A DNA stretch of 64,000 nt, taken from the NCBI RefSeq assembly GCF_900113255.1, contig NZ_FOOR01000002.1, forward strand, positions 1 to 64,000. Reading direction: 5' to 3'. The position numbers and the translations under genes are program-made. This document shows, one piece after another, positions 18,612-27,809 of the stretch. This DNA is from Novosphingobium sp. CF614. Its GTDB lineage: Bacteria > Pseudomonadota > Alphaproteobacteria > Sphingomonadales > Sphingomonadaceae. Within the stretch, counting starts at the first letter, position 1. Each line of letters starts with the position of its first letter. The notes under the pieces are model-generated. The model was not told the DNA's origin. It did not search any database and saw only the letters and a list, made by a program, of their open reading frames with translations.

Positions 18612-20060
18612 ATGAACTTGACTCACCCCTTTCGTGATGCCGACGGGGACAAGCTGCACGAAGAGTGCGGCATTTTCGGCGTTATCGGAGCACGGGATGC
18701 GGCTAATATCGCCGCGGCCGGGCTCCATTCCCTCCAGCATCGCGGGCAGGAGGCAGTGGGAATCACCAGCTTTTCGGGCAGCGAATTCCACTCGCACCGG
18801 GGCCTGGGCCATGTGGCGCAAGTGTTTTCGCAGCATGAGCTGGACACCCTGCCCGGCATGATGGCCTCCGGCCATGTGCGCTATTCGACCACGGGCGGCT
18901 CGGGCCTGCGCAATGTGCAGCCGCTCTTCGCCGACCTTGCCGCCGGCGGCTTCGCGATCGCCCACAACGGCAACATCTCCAACGCGATGACGCTCAAGCG
19001 CGATCTCGTGTCCAAGGGTTCCATCTTCCAGTCGACTTCCGACACCGAGGTTATCATCCACCTCGTCGCGACCAGTCGCTATCCCACCCTGCTCGATCGC
19101 TTCATCGATGCGCTGCGCATGGTGGAAGGGGCCTACTCGCTGATCTGCATGACGCCCGAAGGCATGATCGCCTGCCGCGATCCACTGGGTATCCGCCCGC
19201 TGGTGATGGGCCGGCTCGGCGATGCCATTGTCTTCGCCAGCGAGACGGTCGCGCTCGACGTGATCGGCGCCGAATTCACCCGCGCGGTCGAGCCGGGCGA
19301 ACTGGTCCAGGTCGACCACAAGGGCACGATCTCCAGCCACCGCCCGTTCGGCTCGATTGCCCCGCGCCCCTGCATTTTCGAGCACGTCTATTTCAGCCGC
19401 CCGGATTCGGTGATGGACGGCCGCTCGGTCTATGCGGTGCGCAAGCAGATCGGCGTCGAGCTGGCCAAGGAAGCGATCGCCGATGCCGACGTGGTCATTC
19501 CCGTGCCCGACAGCGGCGTGCCGGCCGCAATCGGATATGCGCAGGAATCGGGCATTCCCTTCGAACTGGGGATCATCCGTTCGCACTACGTGGGCCGCAC
19601 GTTCATCCAGCCCGGCGAGCAGGCGCGCCACGCGGACGTGAAGCGCAAGCACAATGCCAACCGCGCCATCGTGGAAGGCAAGAAGATCATCCTGATCGAC
19701 GATTCGATCGTGCGCGGCACGACCTCCAAGAAGATCGTCGAGATGATGCGCGATGCCGGTGCCGTGGAAGTGCACATGCGCATCGCCAGCCCGCCGACCG
19801 AACACTCGTGCTTCTACGGCGTCGACACCCCCGAACGTTCCAAGCTGCTGGCGGCGACCATGGATACGGCGGCCATGGCCGCGTTCATCAAGGCGGACAG
19901 CCTTGCCTTCGTATCGATCGACGGGCTCTATCGCGCGGTGGGCGAAATCCAGCGCAACGCCAAATGCCCGCAGTTCTGCGACGCCTGCTTCTCGGGCGAG
20001 TACCCGACCAAGCTGACCGACTTTTCCGAGCGATTCGCCTCCGAACTCAATGCCGCGTGA
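18612..20060 (+). CDS. purF: Amidophosphoribosyltransferase
   Basis: This enzyme carries out the committed step of purine synthesis, making phosphoribosylamine from PRPP and glutamine. It is 482 residues, cytoplasmic. An 18-residue propeptide precedes the N-terminal nucleophile Cys19 (HEECGIFG). The glutaminase domain covers about 19-250. The PRPP-binding loop is [15 protein letters not shown]. Near the C-terminus [15 protein letters not shown] carries the cysteines typical of the 4Fe-4S-containing (Bacillus-type) enzyme. The last codons overlap the following SDR frame. Confidence 0.96.
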   Translation: MNLTHPFRDADGDKLHEECGIFGVIGARDAANIAAAGLHSLQHRGQEAVGITSFSGSEFHSHRGLGHVAQVFSQHELDTLPGMMASGHVRYSTTGGSGLRNVQPLFADLAAGGFAIAHNGNISNAMTLKRDLVSKGSIFQSTSDTEVIIHLVATSRYPTLLDRFIDALRMVEGAYSLICMTPEGMIACRDPLGIRPLVMGRLGDAIVFASETVALDVIGAEFTRAVEPGELVQVDHKGTISSHRPFGSIAPRPCIFEHVYFSRPDSVMDGRSVYAVRKQIGVELAKEAIADADVVIPVPDSGVPAAIGYAQESGIPFELGIIRSHYVGRTFIQPGEQARHADVKRKHNANRAIVEGKKIILIDDSIVRGTTSKKIVEMMRDAGAVEVHMRIASPPTEHSCFYGVDTPERSKLLAATMDTAAMAAFIKADSLAFVSIDGLYRAVGEIQRNAKCPQFCDACFSGEYPTKLTDFSERFASELNAA

Positions 20061-20082
20061 GGATGAGGAGACGGGCGGCGTG

Positions 20083-20799
20083 ACCGATAAGTCCTTCGCG
20101 GATCAGGTGGCGCTGGTCACTGGATCGAGCCGCGGCATCGGCGCGGCAACCGCCCTGGCGCTGGCGGCGGCGGGCGCCCACGTCGTGCTCACCGGGCGTG
20201 ATACCAAGGCGCTCGAAGCCGTGGAGGAGCGGATCTACCAGTCGGGCGGCTCGGCCACGATCGCCCCGGTCGATCTCGTCGAGCCGGACGGCATCGCGCG
20301 CCTGGCAACGGCGGTCTCGCAGCGCTGGGACAGGCTCGACATCCTTGTCATCAACGCCGCGATCCTGCCTGAACTGACCAGCGTCGCCGACATCGACCAG
20401 AAGGCCTTCAACAAGGCGCTGACCACCAACGTGCTCGCCACGCAGGCCTTGATCGCCAATTTCGACCCGCTGCTGCGGAAGAGCGCAAACGCGCGCGTCA
20501 TCGGCATGACAAGCTCGCAATCGAGCAAGCCCCGCGCCTTCTGGGGTGCCTATGCCGCCACCAAGGCCGCTTTCGAGGTTCTGCTCGACTGCTATGCGCA
20601 GGAAGTCGCCAAGGTCTCGAAAATACGCGTCGCCATCGTCAATCCCGGCGCCACCCGCACCGCCATGCGCGCCCGCGCCTATCCGGGCGAGGCGCCCGAG
20701 TCGGTCAAGCCCCCGGAAGTGGTTGCCGGTCGGCTGGTCGCCCTGCTTGGTGAACAATTCGTCACGGGCCACCGCGAGTCCGTTAACCAACCTGTTTAA
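20083..20799 (+). CDS. SDR-family NAD(P)-dependent oxidoreductase
   Basis: This classical short-chain dehydrogenase has about 238 residues. The cofactor turn TGSSRGIG is near residue 15, with INAA at the NAG position. The catalytic Ser is in GMTSSQSS and the Tyr/Lys in YAATK. The frame is open from an ATG at 20050 inside purF, but the GTG at 20083 is preceded by GAGGAG and gives the normal SDR N-terminus, so I use it. Coupling to purF suggests co-expression. The substrate is unknown; it resembles fatty-acyl/ketoacyl reductases of the YciK kind. Confidence 0.88.
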   Translation, partial: TDKSFADQVALVTGSSRGIGAATALALAAAGAHVVLTGRDTKALEAVEERIYQSGGSATIAPVDLVEPDGIARLATAVSQRWDRLDILVINAAILPELTSVADIDQKAFNKALTTNVLATQALIANFDPLLRKSANARVIGMTSSQSSKPRAFWGAYAATKAAFEVLLDCYAQEVAKVSKIRVAIVNPGATRTAMRARAYPGEAPESVKPPEVVAGRLVALLGEQFVTGHRESVNQPV

Positions 20800-20845
20800 G
20801 GCGGAAGTAACCGCCCGCTGACATCCTTGCCGAAAGGCCGGCGCC

Positions 20846-21232
20846 GTGGAGACGCCGCCAACGCTCGGGACACAAGTGACGATGGTCCACACCCAGCAGG
20901 AGAAGTACGCGGCGGCGGCACAGGAAGATCGCAGCGCCCACCGCGTCAAGATTTCGATCCCGGCAACGCTGCGTCCCTCGGGCTCGAAGGGATTCCAGAC
21001 GGCGGTCCGGGACTTGTCGCTGTCCGGCTTTTCGGCCACGGCGATGACCCGGATCCATCCCGGCACTTACTGCTGGCTGACGCTGCCGGGAATGGAGTCG
21101 CTCGCCGCCAAGGTGGTGTGGTGGGACAACGGCCTGGTCGGCGGCGCATTCGAGTCGCTGCTCAGCCCGATCGTGCTGGACAACATCCTCACCCGCTGGC
21201 GCGGAGACGGCCAGTTCAATCCGGGCGTTTGA
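20846..21232 (+). CDS. Stand-alone PilZ domain protein
   Basis: This 128-residue protein consists of one PilZ domain after a 25-residue tail. Both cyclic-di-GMP-binding motifs are intact: RSAHR (RxxxR) and DLSLSG (DxSxxG). The start is GTG 20846 with AAAGG upstream; an ATG at 20882 is possible. It could be a receptor for the signal made or removed by the GGDEF/EAL protein at 6954-9692. Its 3' end overlaps the end of the converging unknown gene by 17 bp. Confidence 0.88.
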   Translation: METPPTLGTQVTMVHTQQEKYAAAAQEDRSAHRVKISIPATLRPSGSKGFQTAVRDLSLSGFSATAMTRIHPGTYCWLTLPGMESLAAKVVWWDNGLVGGAFESLLSPIVLDNILTRWRGDGQFNPGV

Positions 21233-22088
21233 TATCCTGGGCAGATGACGTCAGGAACGCGCAGAGACTTTCACGCTGTTCATCGCCCCAGCGCTGTACC
21301 CCCGCATGGGATGCCTTGTGGGCGGCCATCGCGTGGCCCATCAGGTCGATCCTGCCTTCGCCATCGAACTGCTTGCGCATCAATTCCTCGAAGATTCTCT
21401 CTATCTCGACCCGATCCGTCGTATCCAACGCGCGCATCTCGGGCGCGATCCGCGTCTGATAGTCGCGCGCCAGCCGCGTATATTCCTGCTCCAGCGCGTC
21501 GGTCCAACCGGCCGCGCGCAGGGCATCGCGCCGCGCGGCGCTACACCAGGCCTGGATCACGTCGGTAATCGCACCGGGAGCCTTGCTGGTGTCCCAGGCC
21601 ATCGCTTCGACCACCTCGACATAGTCGGCGATATCCGGGCCGGGTTCCGCCGCAAGAGCAAGCCCGCGGATCGCGGCCCGCCAGGCTTCGGCAGGGACTT
21701 CGCCCACCTGGCTGTCTTTCACCAGCTGGACTACGGTGCGCGCCGGTTCATGAACCGCGCTCCCCTCCAGCCGCGTCGCGAGCGTACTTTCCCAGCGATC
21801 GATCAGCCAGGCGCAAGCGATGCCCCCGGTCGGCTTGTCGAGCGGCAACGCCTCGATGACCGTGGCCACGAACTCCGTCCGCGCCGGCGATGTCGCCATG
21901 TCCGACAGCGCCGCGATGAGACGCACCAGCACCGGATCCAGGACATATTCCTGAACGATCACTGCGAAACGCTCCTCTATCGCGGCGCTGTTCAGCCAGA
22001 TCCGCGTAAGCGCGCCATTCGCCCGAATATCGCTGAGGAGTTCATCGCGCTTGCGCACGGACCCGCGAAAGGCAGGCGCGGCGGCCAT
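21216..22088 (-). CDS. Unrecognised protein co-transcribed with thioredoxin, 290 residues
   Basis: I do not recognise this family. The protein is largely alpha-helical and Ala/Glu/Arg-rich, with no signal peptide or membrane segment, so it is probably cytoplasmic. Its ATG overlaps the stop of the upstream thioredoxin gene (TGATG), indicating translational coupling. A redox-linked role is only inferred from that. The C-terminal part (about 225-290) contains VEIERIFEELMRKQFDGEG and is highly charged. Confidence 0.75.
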   Translation of the reverse strand: MAAAPAFRGSVRKRDELLSDIRANGALTRIWLNSAAIEERFAVIVQEYVLDPVLVRLIAALSDMATSPARTEFVATVIEALPLDKPTGGIACAWLIDRWESTLATRLEGSAVHEPARTVVQLVKDSQVGEVPAEAWRAAIRGLALAAEPGPDIADYVEVVEAMAWDTSKAPGAITDVIQAWCSAARRDALRAAGWTDALEQEYTRLARDYQTRIAPEMRALDTTDRVEIERIFEELMRKQFDGEGRIDLMGHAMAAHKASHAGVQRWGDEQRESLCAFLTSSAQDIKRPD

Positions 22089-22423
22089 CAGTTCGCCTCC
22101 TCGATATATTGCTCGAACTTGGCGAGCAGCTTGCCGCGCGAGTGCTGCCCCATCAGCCGCTCCTTCACCTCGCCGTCCTTCATCAAGATGAGAGTCGGGA
22201 CGCCCCGCACCTCGAACCGTTTGGCAAGATCGGGATTGTCATCGACATCGATCTTGAGAATCCTGCCGCGCCCCGCGACAGCGGCGGCGACATCTTCAAG
22301 CGCTGGAAGTAGCGCCTTGCACGGCGCGCACCAGCTCGCCGTGAAATCGAGAAGCACTGGAAGATCGGAGCGGATCGCCTGAACTTCGAAATCGCTGTCG
22401 CTGATCGACACAAGGTTTGACAC
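22088..22423 (-). CDS. Thioredoxin family protein
   Basis: This small cytoplasmic thioredoxin (111 residues) has the active site WCAPCK and the cis-proline motif GVPTLI. The ribosome-binding site decides the start: AGGAGG abuts the ATG at 22429 with no spacing, but stands six bases from an in-frame GTG at 22423. GTG is therefore preferred (MSNLVSISDSDFE). The open frame to 22480 is not needed. It is the first gene of a two-gene unit with the unknown protein downstream. Confidence 0.92.
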   Translation of the reverse strand: MSNLVSISDSDFEVQAIRSDLPVLLDFTASWCAPCKALLPALEDVAAAVAGRGRILKIDVDDNPDLAKRFEVRGVPTLILMKDGEVKERLMGQHSRGKLLAKFEQYIEEAN

Positions 22424-22482
22424 AATCATCCTCCTGAATAGATTAGAAAATCTTGAATTCCGCGTAGGCACGAGCAGCACGG

Positions 22483-22507
22483 ACGACCGCGCCTACGGCG
22501 TGGTCGT
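22483..22507. terminator. Hairpin between the M16 peptidase operon and thioredoxin
   Basis: An 11-bp stem with one G-T pair (ACGACCGCGCC / GGCGTGGTCGT) closes a 3-base loop. It lies 83 bp beyond the M16 stop and 60 bp before the thioredoxin start, with all genes on the minus strand. No T tract follows, so factor-independent termination is uncertain. Confidence 0.45.
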
Positions 22508-22589
22508 TGCATCTGGCCCGGGCGACGGCGTTAAGCGGAGAACATCACTTCGCGCGCACTGCGCAGGATCTCCATCGACTCGGTCCCCA

Positions 22590-25265
22590 TCAAAGCCGGT
22601 GCCCCTGCGCATCGATATGCACCGCGTCCAATCCAGCCATATGGACCGGATCGCCCACCACGACCCAGCTGTAGCGATCCGGTTCGCCCAGCAGCGCAAC
22701 CACTCGCGCAAGATCGTGTGCGGTCACGGCAAGTAGTCGGGCCTCGCTCTCACCGTGCCAGTCGTCGGGCAGATCGAAGGCGATCTGCTCGATCACCGCA
22801 TCCGCCACCGCCCGGTTGGACGCCCAGGTGCTCGGGAGACGGACCAGCAAGGCTCGCCGCGCATCCTCCATCTCCTCGTCGGTGATCGGCCGCTCCCGTG
22901 ACAGGCCGCGCAGTTCGGCCTCGATCTCGGCGAGGGCATCGAGCGTGCGTGCCGCCTCGACTTCGGCGGCGATGCGGAAGTTTCCGATCTTGGGGCTGAC
23001 GGCGATCCTGCTGGAGATCCCATAAGTCCAGCCACGACGCTCACGCAGGTTGGCGTTGAGGCGCGATCCGAAGCTGCCTCCGAACAGGTTGTTGAAGAGG
23101 TCGAGCGCGACATCGTCCTGCCGGATCGCCGGTGAAGCCATCGCGATGTTCAGCGCGGTCTGCGCGCCGCCGCGCCGCTCGATCATGAAGCGACCGGGCT
23201 GCGGGGTCCATATCGATGGAGCGCCGTCGGGCCCGCCGTCCCGCGCGGTCCAGCCGCCAAGGGCACCTTCAACCAGCGTGACCAGTTCCGCCATGGCAAT
23301 GTCGCCGACGACAACCAGCGTCGCCTGCGCCGGATCGAGCCACTGGCGGTGCCGTGCCATCATCATATGGCGCGTCAACCCGGTAAGGCTGTCCGGCGTT
23401 CCGGTCGCCGATCGCCCGAAGGCATGCCCGGCTCCATAAATCAAAGGCCGCGACGCCAGGTCCGCCGCCGACGCCGGCTTGACCGTCGCGCCCAGTGCTT
23501 GCGCGATGTGCCGGTCCAGCAGCAGGCTAATCTCATTCTCCGGGAAACTGGCTTCCAACAACAGTTCCGCAAGCAGGTCCAACGCTATACCCGCCTGATC
23601 CTTGAGCGCGTTCATCGACAGGATGGCGCTGTCGTGGCGAACGTCCACGCCATATTTTATGCCCGTCTCGGCCCATGTTTCCGACAGCATGTGCTTGGTC
23701 CGCCGCGCCGTGCCCCGATCGAGCGCGGCCAGCGCCATGCGCGAGAGCCCTTCCGCTCCCACCGGATCGAGCGTCGCGCCCCCTTGCAGGTACAGCGCCA
23801 TCTCCACCGATTGCGTTTGCGGGCGGCGCACGAAGCGGATTGTCAGGCCATTGGCCAGCGTCACGCGCTCGACCGCCGGAAAGCCCGGCGCGGAAGTCCG
23901 TCCGACCGGGGGCGCGACCGAGCGCATGGCAGGATCCTGCAGCGGCTGCACCGCCGCGAACGGCTGCACGTCCAGCACGACCGCCGGACGCGACAGCCAA
24001 CGTTCGGCAACCGCGCGAACATCGTCCGGTGCGGCCCGCTCGCGGGCTTCGATTTGCTCCATGTAGCCATCCGGGCTTCCGAAGGTCATCATGCTCGACG
24101 CCAGCAGTTCGGTCTTCCCGCTCAGATTGTCCAGCATGCGGAGCATATTGAACCGGGTCGTCCGGCGGACGCGGTCGAGTTCGTCGGGCGTCGGGCCTGC
24201 CTTGGCGAGATGCGCCACCTCTTCCAGGATCGCGTGCTCCACCATCGCTGCGTCGACGCCGGGCGCGAGCGTCGCGACGATATAGAATTCACTGCTGAGG
24301 TAACGGGCGTCCAGCTGCGCCGCCACGCCGATGCACAGCCGGTCCCGGTCGACCAGGCGGCGCATGAGGCGGCTGTGCGAGCCTCCCGAGAGCATGGCCG
24401 CAACCGAATGGAGCAATGCCGCATCGATATCCGCGGCGGGCGGAGCGGACCAGATCATGTACAGGCGCCGATGCGGCACGCGGTCCTGCAACATTACCCG
24501 TACCGGTTCCCGGGCATCGGGCAGCCACCGGGTCACGCGTTGAACCGGAGGGCCGGGCGGCATGGCTCCGAACCAATGCTCGACCTTTTCCAGGGCCTCG
24601 TCGAAACCGATGTCGCCGGCGATCACCAGCACTGCGTTGGCGGCGCCGTACCAGCGACCGTACCAGTCGGCGACGGTAGCCATGTTCGCTTTGTCGAGAT
24701 CCTCGAAGGACCCGAGCACGGTGTGGCCATAGGGGTGGTCCCGGGGATAGAGGGAAGTAGCGATCGCATCGATAACGCCGCCATAGGGCGCGCCTTCGCG
24801 CTCGCGCTTCTCGTTCTTGACCACCGACAGTTCGTCGGCAAGGGTCGCCGCGTCGATGCCGCCGAGCAAATGGCCCATCCGATCGGACTCCATCCACAAC
24901 AACTGGTCGATCGCCGCGCTGGGCACGACCTGATAGTAGTTCGTCCGATCCGGGCTCGTCGTGCCGTTGATGCCGATCCCGCCCAGTTCGCGAAGCATGG
25001 CGTGCCAGCTTTTCCTGCGGTTCGCGCTTGCCTTGAACATCAGATGCTCGAAGAGATGCGCGAAACCGGTTCGTCCGGCCGGCTCGTCCTTGGACCCGAC
25101 GTTGAAACGCAACTGGGTCGCGATCAGGGGATGCCGGCGATCCTCATGCACGACGAGGGTCAGCCCGTTGGGCAATGTCGCCGTCCGGAAGTCGATCGTC
25201 GGCCACCCGCCTTCATTGCAGGCTTCACGATCGGCGGAAGCGCCGATCAATGCATTCGTCGTCAT
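22590..25265 (-). CDS. M16 family zinc metallopeptidase (two-domain, PqqL/FusC-like)
   Basis: This 891-residue protein has two pitrilysin-type halves. The N-terminal half carries the inverted zinc motif HLFEH (70-74) with the distal Glu, probably Glu152, in VKNEKRE. The C-terminal half (about 470-885) is the inactive partner with the FGGSFGSRL-type segment. Such proteases degrade or trim peptides in a closed chamber. No signal peptide is visible at the only sensible start, so the enzyme appears cytoplasmic, unlike periplasmic PqqL/FusC. It follows tonB by 32 bp and is the last gene of the exbB-exbD-tonB run. This suggests it processes a polypeptide brought in by that system. Confidence 0.9.
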   Translation of the reverse strand: MTTNALIGASADREACNEGGWPTIDFRTATLPNGLTLVVHEDRRHPLIATQLRFNVGSKDEPAGRTGFAHLFEHLMFKASANRRKSWHAMLRELGGIGINGTTSPDRTNYYQVVPSAAIDQLLWMESDRMGHLLGGIDAATLADELSVVKNEKREREGAPYGGVIDAIATSLYPRDHPYGHTVLGSFEDLDKANMATVADWYGRWYGAANAVLVIAGDIGFDEALEKVEHWFGAMPPGPPVQRVTRWLPDAREPVRVMLQDRVPHRRLYMIWSAPPAADIDAALLHSVAAMLSGGSHSRLMRRLVDRDRLCIGVAAQLDARYLSSEFYIVATLAPGVDAAMVEHAILEEVAHLAKAGPTPDELDRVRRTTRFNMLRMLDNLSGKTELLASSMMTFGSPDGYMEQIEARERAAPDDVRAVAERWLSRPAVVLDVQPFAAVQPLQDPAMRSVAPPVGRTSAPGFPAVERVTLANGLTIRFVRRPQTQSVEMALYLQGGATLDPVGAEGLSRMALAALDRGTARRTKHMLSETWAETGIKYGVDVRHDSAILSMNALKDQAGIALDLLAELLLEASFPENEISLLLDRHIAQALGATVKPASAADLASRPLIYGAGHAFGRSATGTPDSLTGLTRHMMMARHRQWLDPAQATLVVVGDIAMAELVTLVEGALGGWTARDGGPDGAPSIWTPQPGRFMIERRGGAQTALNIAMASPAIRQDDVALDLFNNLFGGSFGSRLNANLRERRGWTYGISSRIAVSPKIGNFRIAAEVEAARTLDALAEIEAELRGLSRERPITDEEMEDARRALLVRLPSTWASNRAVADAVIEQIAFDLPDDWHGESEARLLAVTAHDLARVVALLGEPDRYSWVVVGDPVHMAGLDAVHIDAQGHRL

Positions 25266-25297
25266 GTTTCAAGCTTTCGTTTCGGCGCCGCGAAGGA

Positions 25298-26206
25298 TCA
25301 GCGTCGTTTCACGACAGAATAGTCGATTGCGAATATGCGGGCGATCCGATCACCCCTGACACTGTCCGGGGGAGCCGGATATGGCCCTGCCCGCCGGGCG
25401 AGTTCCAGTGTTTCGGCGTCGAGCTGCGCGAACCCCATGCTCTGCTTCACCATGGCTTCGACCAGTCGTCCCTTGCGGTCCACGACCAGGCGCAGCAGGA
25501 CCGTGTCCTGCTGGCCCGCACGCTGGGCCCCGGCGGGATAACGCTTGCTCCGCGCGAGCCGGGCGGCGATCCGTTCTTCCCAAGTCTGCTCGGCGTCGCT
25601 CGGCGGGGCCTCGTTTTCGCCTTCCACCGGCGCCTGGCTCTTGTTCTTTGGTGCCATGACCGTCTGCGGCGCGGTCGTCTCACGCGCTTCGTTCGCCGCG
25701 ACCCTGGTTTCGACCGGCTTGGCCTGCGATTTGGGCGGGAGCACGAAGTCCGGCTTGAGCGCGGCGTTCACGAGCGGCGGCGGGTTGATCTTCATCGGTG
25801 TCGGCACTGGGGTCGGCTTCGGGGTCGCCTCGACCTGCTTGGGCCCCGGCGCGGCCTCTTCCGGCGGCGCCATGGCCGCCTCCGGCATGGCCGCGAGTTC
25901 GACCGTCATCGCGGCGGGCGGCGGCATGTCCGACGGCGCATCGCCAAACTGCCAATCGACCATCATCAAACCGGCCAACACCACGTGAAGCGCCAGCGAG
26001 GTGAGAAACGGACGGCGCCATGAGCGAGGGTGCAATTCGTGCAGCCGGCGAGGAGTGTCCCCATCAATCTCGCCTTTCAAGTGGGCTCGCTTTCGTTTCA
26101 TGCGGGGAAAATCCGGCCTCGGCTCCGCCGATTCCACGCCGCGATAAGGGAATGTCGGCTCCAGGCTCGACGCCTCGGGCATGATCGGGGACGCGACAAT
26201 GCTCAT
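25298..26206 (-). CDS. tonB: TonB energy transducer
   Basis: This 302-residue inner-membrane protein couples ExbBD proton flow to outer-membrane receptors. It has an unusually long cytoplasmic N-terminal region (1-65). One membrane anchor (about 66-83) contains the conserved SxxxH pair (Ser70, His74). A Pro/Ala/Lys-rich periplasmic spacer runs about 90-200, and the C-terminal TonB domain about 210-300 (LRLVVDRKGRLVEAMV). Its ATG overlaps the exbD stop (ATGA), so the subunits are made together. A second start inside the extension (Met36) is possible but has no clear ribosome-binding site. Confidence 0.9.
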   Translation of the reverse strand: MSIVASPIMPEASSLEPTFPYRGVESAEPRPDFPRMKRKRAHLKGEIDGDTPRRLHELHPRSWRRPFLTSLALHVVLAGLMMVDWQFGDAPSDMPPPAAMTVELAAMPEAAMAPPEEAAPGPKQVEATPKPTPVPTPMKINPPPLVNAALKPDFVLPPKSQAKPVETRVAANEARETTAPQTVMAPKNKSQAPVEGENEAPPSDAEQTWEERIAARLARSKRYPAGAQRAGQQDTVLLRLVVDRKGRLVEAMVKQSMGFAQLDAETLELARRAGPYPAPPDSVRGDRIARIFAIDYSVVKRR

Positions 26207-26634
26207 TGAGGCGCAGGCCCCGTTCCATCCTCGGTCACCAAGCCGACCTTCAGGTAATTGGCTTTGCGCAAGTCGTCCATCAATCCCATGATGTCGCCAT
26301 AGTCGACACCCTTGTCCGCCCGCAGCAATATGCGCGCCTGCGTATCCCCCTTTGATGCACGCCCAAGTTCCGCCGCCAGCATCGACCGATCGATGGCCCG
26401 GTCGCCGATCGAGAGAGTCAGATCGTTTTGCAGGCTGAGGATGATCGGCTCCTGCGGATCGGGCTGCGCCGTCGCCGTCGACACCGGCAGATCGACCGGC
26501 ACCGTGACGGTCGCCAGCGGGGCCGCGATCATGAAAATGATGAGAAGGACCAGGATAACATCGATGAAGGGAGTGATGTTGATCTCACTCATCTCCTCCA
26601 TGTCGTCGCCGTCGCCTCCGAGCCTGATCGCCAT
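26203..26634 (-). CDS. exbD: Biopolymer transporter ExbD
   Basis: This 143-residue stator subunit has a short cytoplasmic tail, one membrane helix (about 22-42) with the proton-path aspartate Asp25 in INITPFIDVILVLL, and a periplasmic domain. It works with ExbB to energise TonB. It lies 25 bp after exbB and overlaps tonB. All three are on the minus strand upstream of the M16 peptidase. Confidence 0.94.
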   Translation of the reverse strand: MAIRLGGDGDDMEEMSEINITPFIDVILVLLIIFMIAAPLATVTVPVDLPVSTATAQPDPQEPIILSLQNDLTLSIGDRAIDRSMLAAELGRASKGDTQARILLRADKGVDYGDIMGLMDDLRKANYLKVGLVTEDGTGPAPQ

Positions 26635-26659
26635 GGTGTGCCCTTTCTTTTTTCTGTCT

Positions 26660-27436
26660 TCAGCTCGCGATCTTCAACCGGCCCACCTGCGCACGCTCGG
26701 CCTCGTGGCTCGCAAGACACGCCACCCGGACCGAAACATGATGCACGCGCCGCCGGAACTCCGCCATTCGGCGCGAGAAGATGTTGTAGACGAGCACGGC
26801 CGGAATGGCGGCGACAAGCCCCAGCCCCGTCGCGAGCAGAGCCTCGGCGATGCCCGGTGCCACCACCGCGAGGTTGGTTGTCTGCGCATGCGAAATGCCG
26901 ATGAAGCTGTTCATGATGCCCCAGACGGTCCCGAAAAGTCCGACGAATGGCCCGGTCGCGCCGATCGAGGCCAGCACGCTGAAACCAGCGCGCATCGATT
27001 GCGCCGCGCTGCCTTCCACCGCGGCCAGCCGGATCGACAGGCGCTCCGTCATGGCGTCGACCGACCTGGCGTTGGACAGGTCGACGCAGCCCTTCACTTC
27101 CTCGCGGGCGGCGGCCAGCAATTCGGCGCTCGCAGCGCATCCCAGCGGCTCGACGCCATCCAGCGTCGCGGCTTCCGCCAGCGTCGCCTCGTCCATCGCG
27201 AGCGTGCGCGAGGCGCGGCGAAAGTCGTTGTGACGGGCGATGCAGATCGCCCAGGTGGTAATCGAGGCGCAGACAAGGAGCAGCATCACAGCCTTCACCA
27301 CCCAGTCCGCGCCCAGGAACATCGACCAGGCCGTCATATCATTCGGCGTGACCGGCGCCTGGGTTGCCGCCAATGCCGGTACGGCAAGGAAGCCCGCGTT
27401 GGCCACGGCAACGACTGCGATCAAATATCTGCGCAT
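26660..27436 (-). CDS. exbB: ExbB/TolQ-family proton channel protein
   Basis: This 258-residue inner-membrane protein has a cleavable signal (MRRYLIAVVAVANAGFLAVPALA) and a first transmembrane segment at about 42-62. A large cytoplasmic loop follows, then two C-terminal helices containing GFSVLASIGATGPFVGLFGTV and the GIAEALLATGLGLVAAIPAV signature. It is the first gene of exbB-exbD-tonB-M16. Signal-bearing ExbB proteins are the long subtype known in proteobacteria. TolQ is excluded by the neighbouring tonB. Confidence 0.92.
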   Translation of the reverse strand: MRRYLIAVVAVANAGFLAVPALAATQAPVTPNDMTAWSMFLGADWVVKAVMLLLVCASITTWAICIARHNDFRRASRTLAMDEATLAEAATLDGVEPLGCAASAELLAAAREEVKGCVDLSNARSVDAMTERLSIRLAAVEGSAAQSMRAGFSVLASIGATGPFVGLFGTVWGIMNSFIGISHAQTTNLAVVAPGIAEALLATGLGLVAAIPAVLVYNIFSRRMAEFRRRVHHVSVRVACLASHEAERAQVGRLKIAS

Positions 27437-27809
27437 CTCGACCTCGCTCGGATGGCGGCACCGCAGATGCGAGGCCGCCTTTCATATTCCAGTCAAACGA
27501 GCGGGGGCGATCGGAATCGCAAGCCATTGCAAATCTCTTGGCGCTAGGCTCGCCTTCTCTCTCCATGCGAGCAGCCAAAGGCAACACGGCAATCCAGGAC
27601 GTTGGCCAAAAGCGGTTGGCTGGGTGGCTCGGTGCCGCCCTGGATTGCTTCGCTGGCTTCGCCGCCTGGCAACGACGATGGGATGGGGAAGTTCCGTAAC
27701 GGTCAATGGAACTGGCATCAACGCATGCACGAATGCCGTGCATTCGATCGGGAAACCGCACCTTCGATCGGAATCGCCGCAATTGGATGATCCGGGAGAG
27801 ATCGACGGG
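27437..27809. other. Intergenic region between fecR and exbB containing a palindromic repeat
   Basis: This 373-bp gap carries no convincing gene. Its centre is a repeated palindromic element (listed separately). The part nearest exbB (27437-27540) presumably holds the promoter of the exbB-exbD-tonB-M16 operon, but no clear -10/-35 pair stands out. Confidence 0.4.
27571..27680. repeat. Palindromic intergenic repeat (REP/BIME-like)
   Basis: The element has outer arms GCAATCCAGG (27589-27598) and CCTGGATTGC (27639-27648). Inside and after the arms is GGCCAAAAGCGGTTGGC, then a typical tail reading ...TTCGCTGGCTTCGCCGCC...CAACGACGA. The CTGGATTGCTTCGC...CAACGACGA wording is one I recall from abundant alphaproteobacterial intergenic repeats. 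A related copy lies at 37874-37966. It probably forms RNA/DNA hairpins; the function is unknown. Confidence 0.55.

Noticed and set aside
18231..19805. Minus-strand frame of 524 codons opposite purF
   Set aside because: It is antisense to the well-supported purF gene and has low-complexity His/Asp/Ala/Arg composition.
23349..25322. Plus-strand frame of 657 codons opposite the M16 peptidase gene
   Set aside because: It is an antisense shadow rich in Arg/His/Gln; the minus-strand frame has the zinc motif and family layout.
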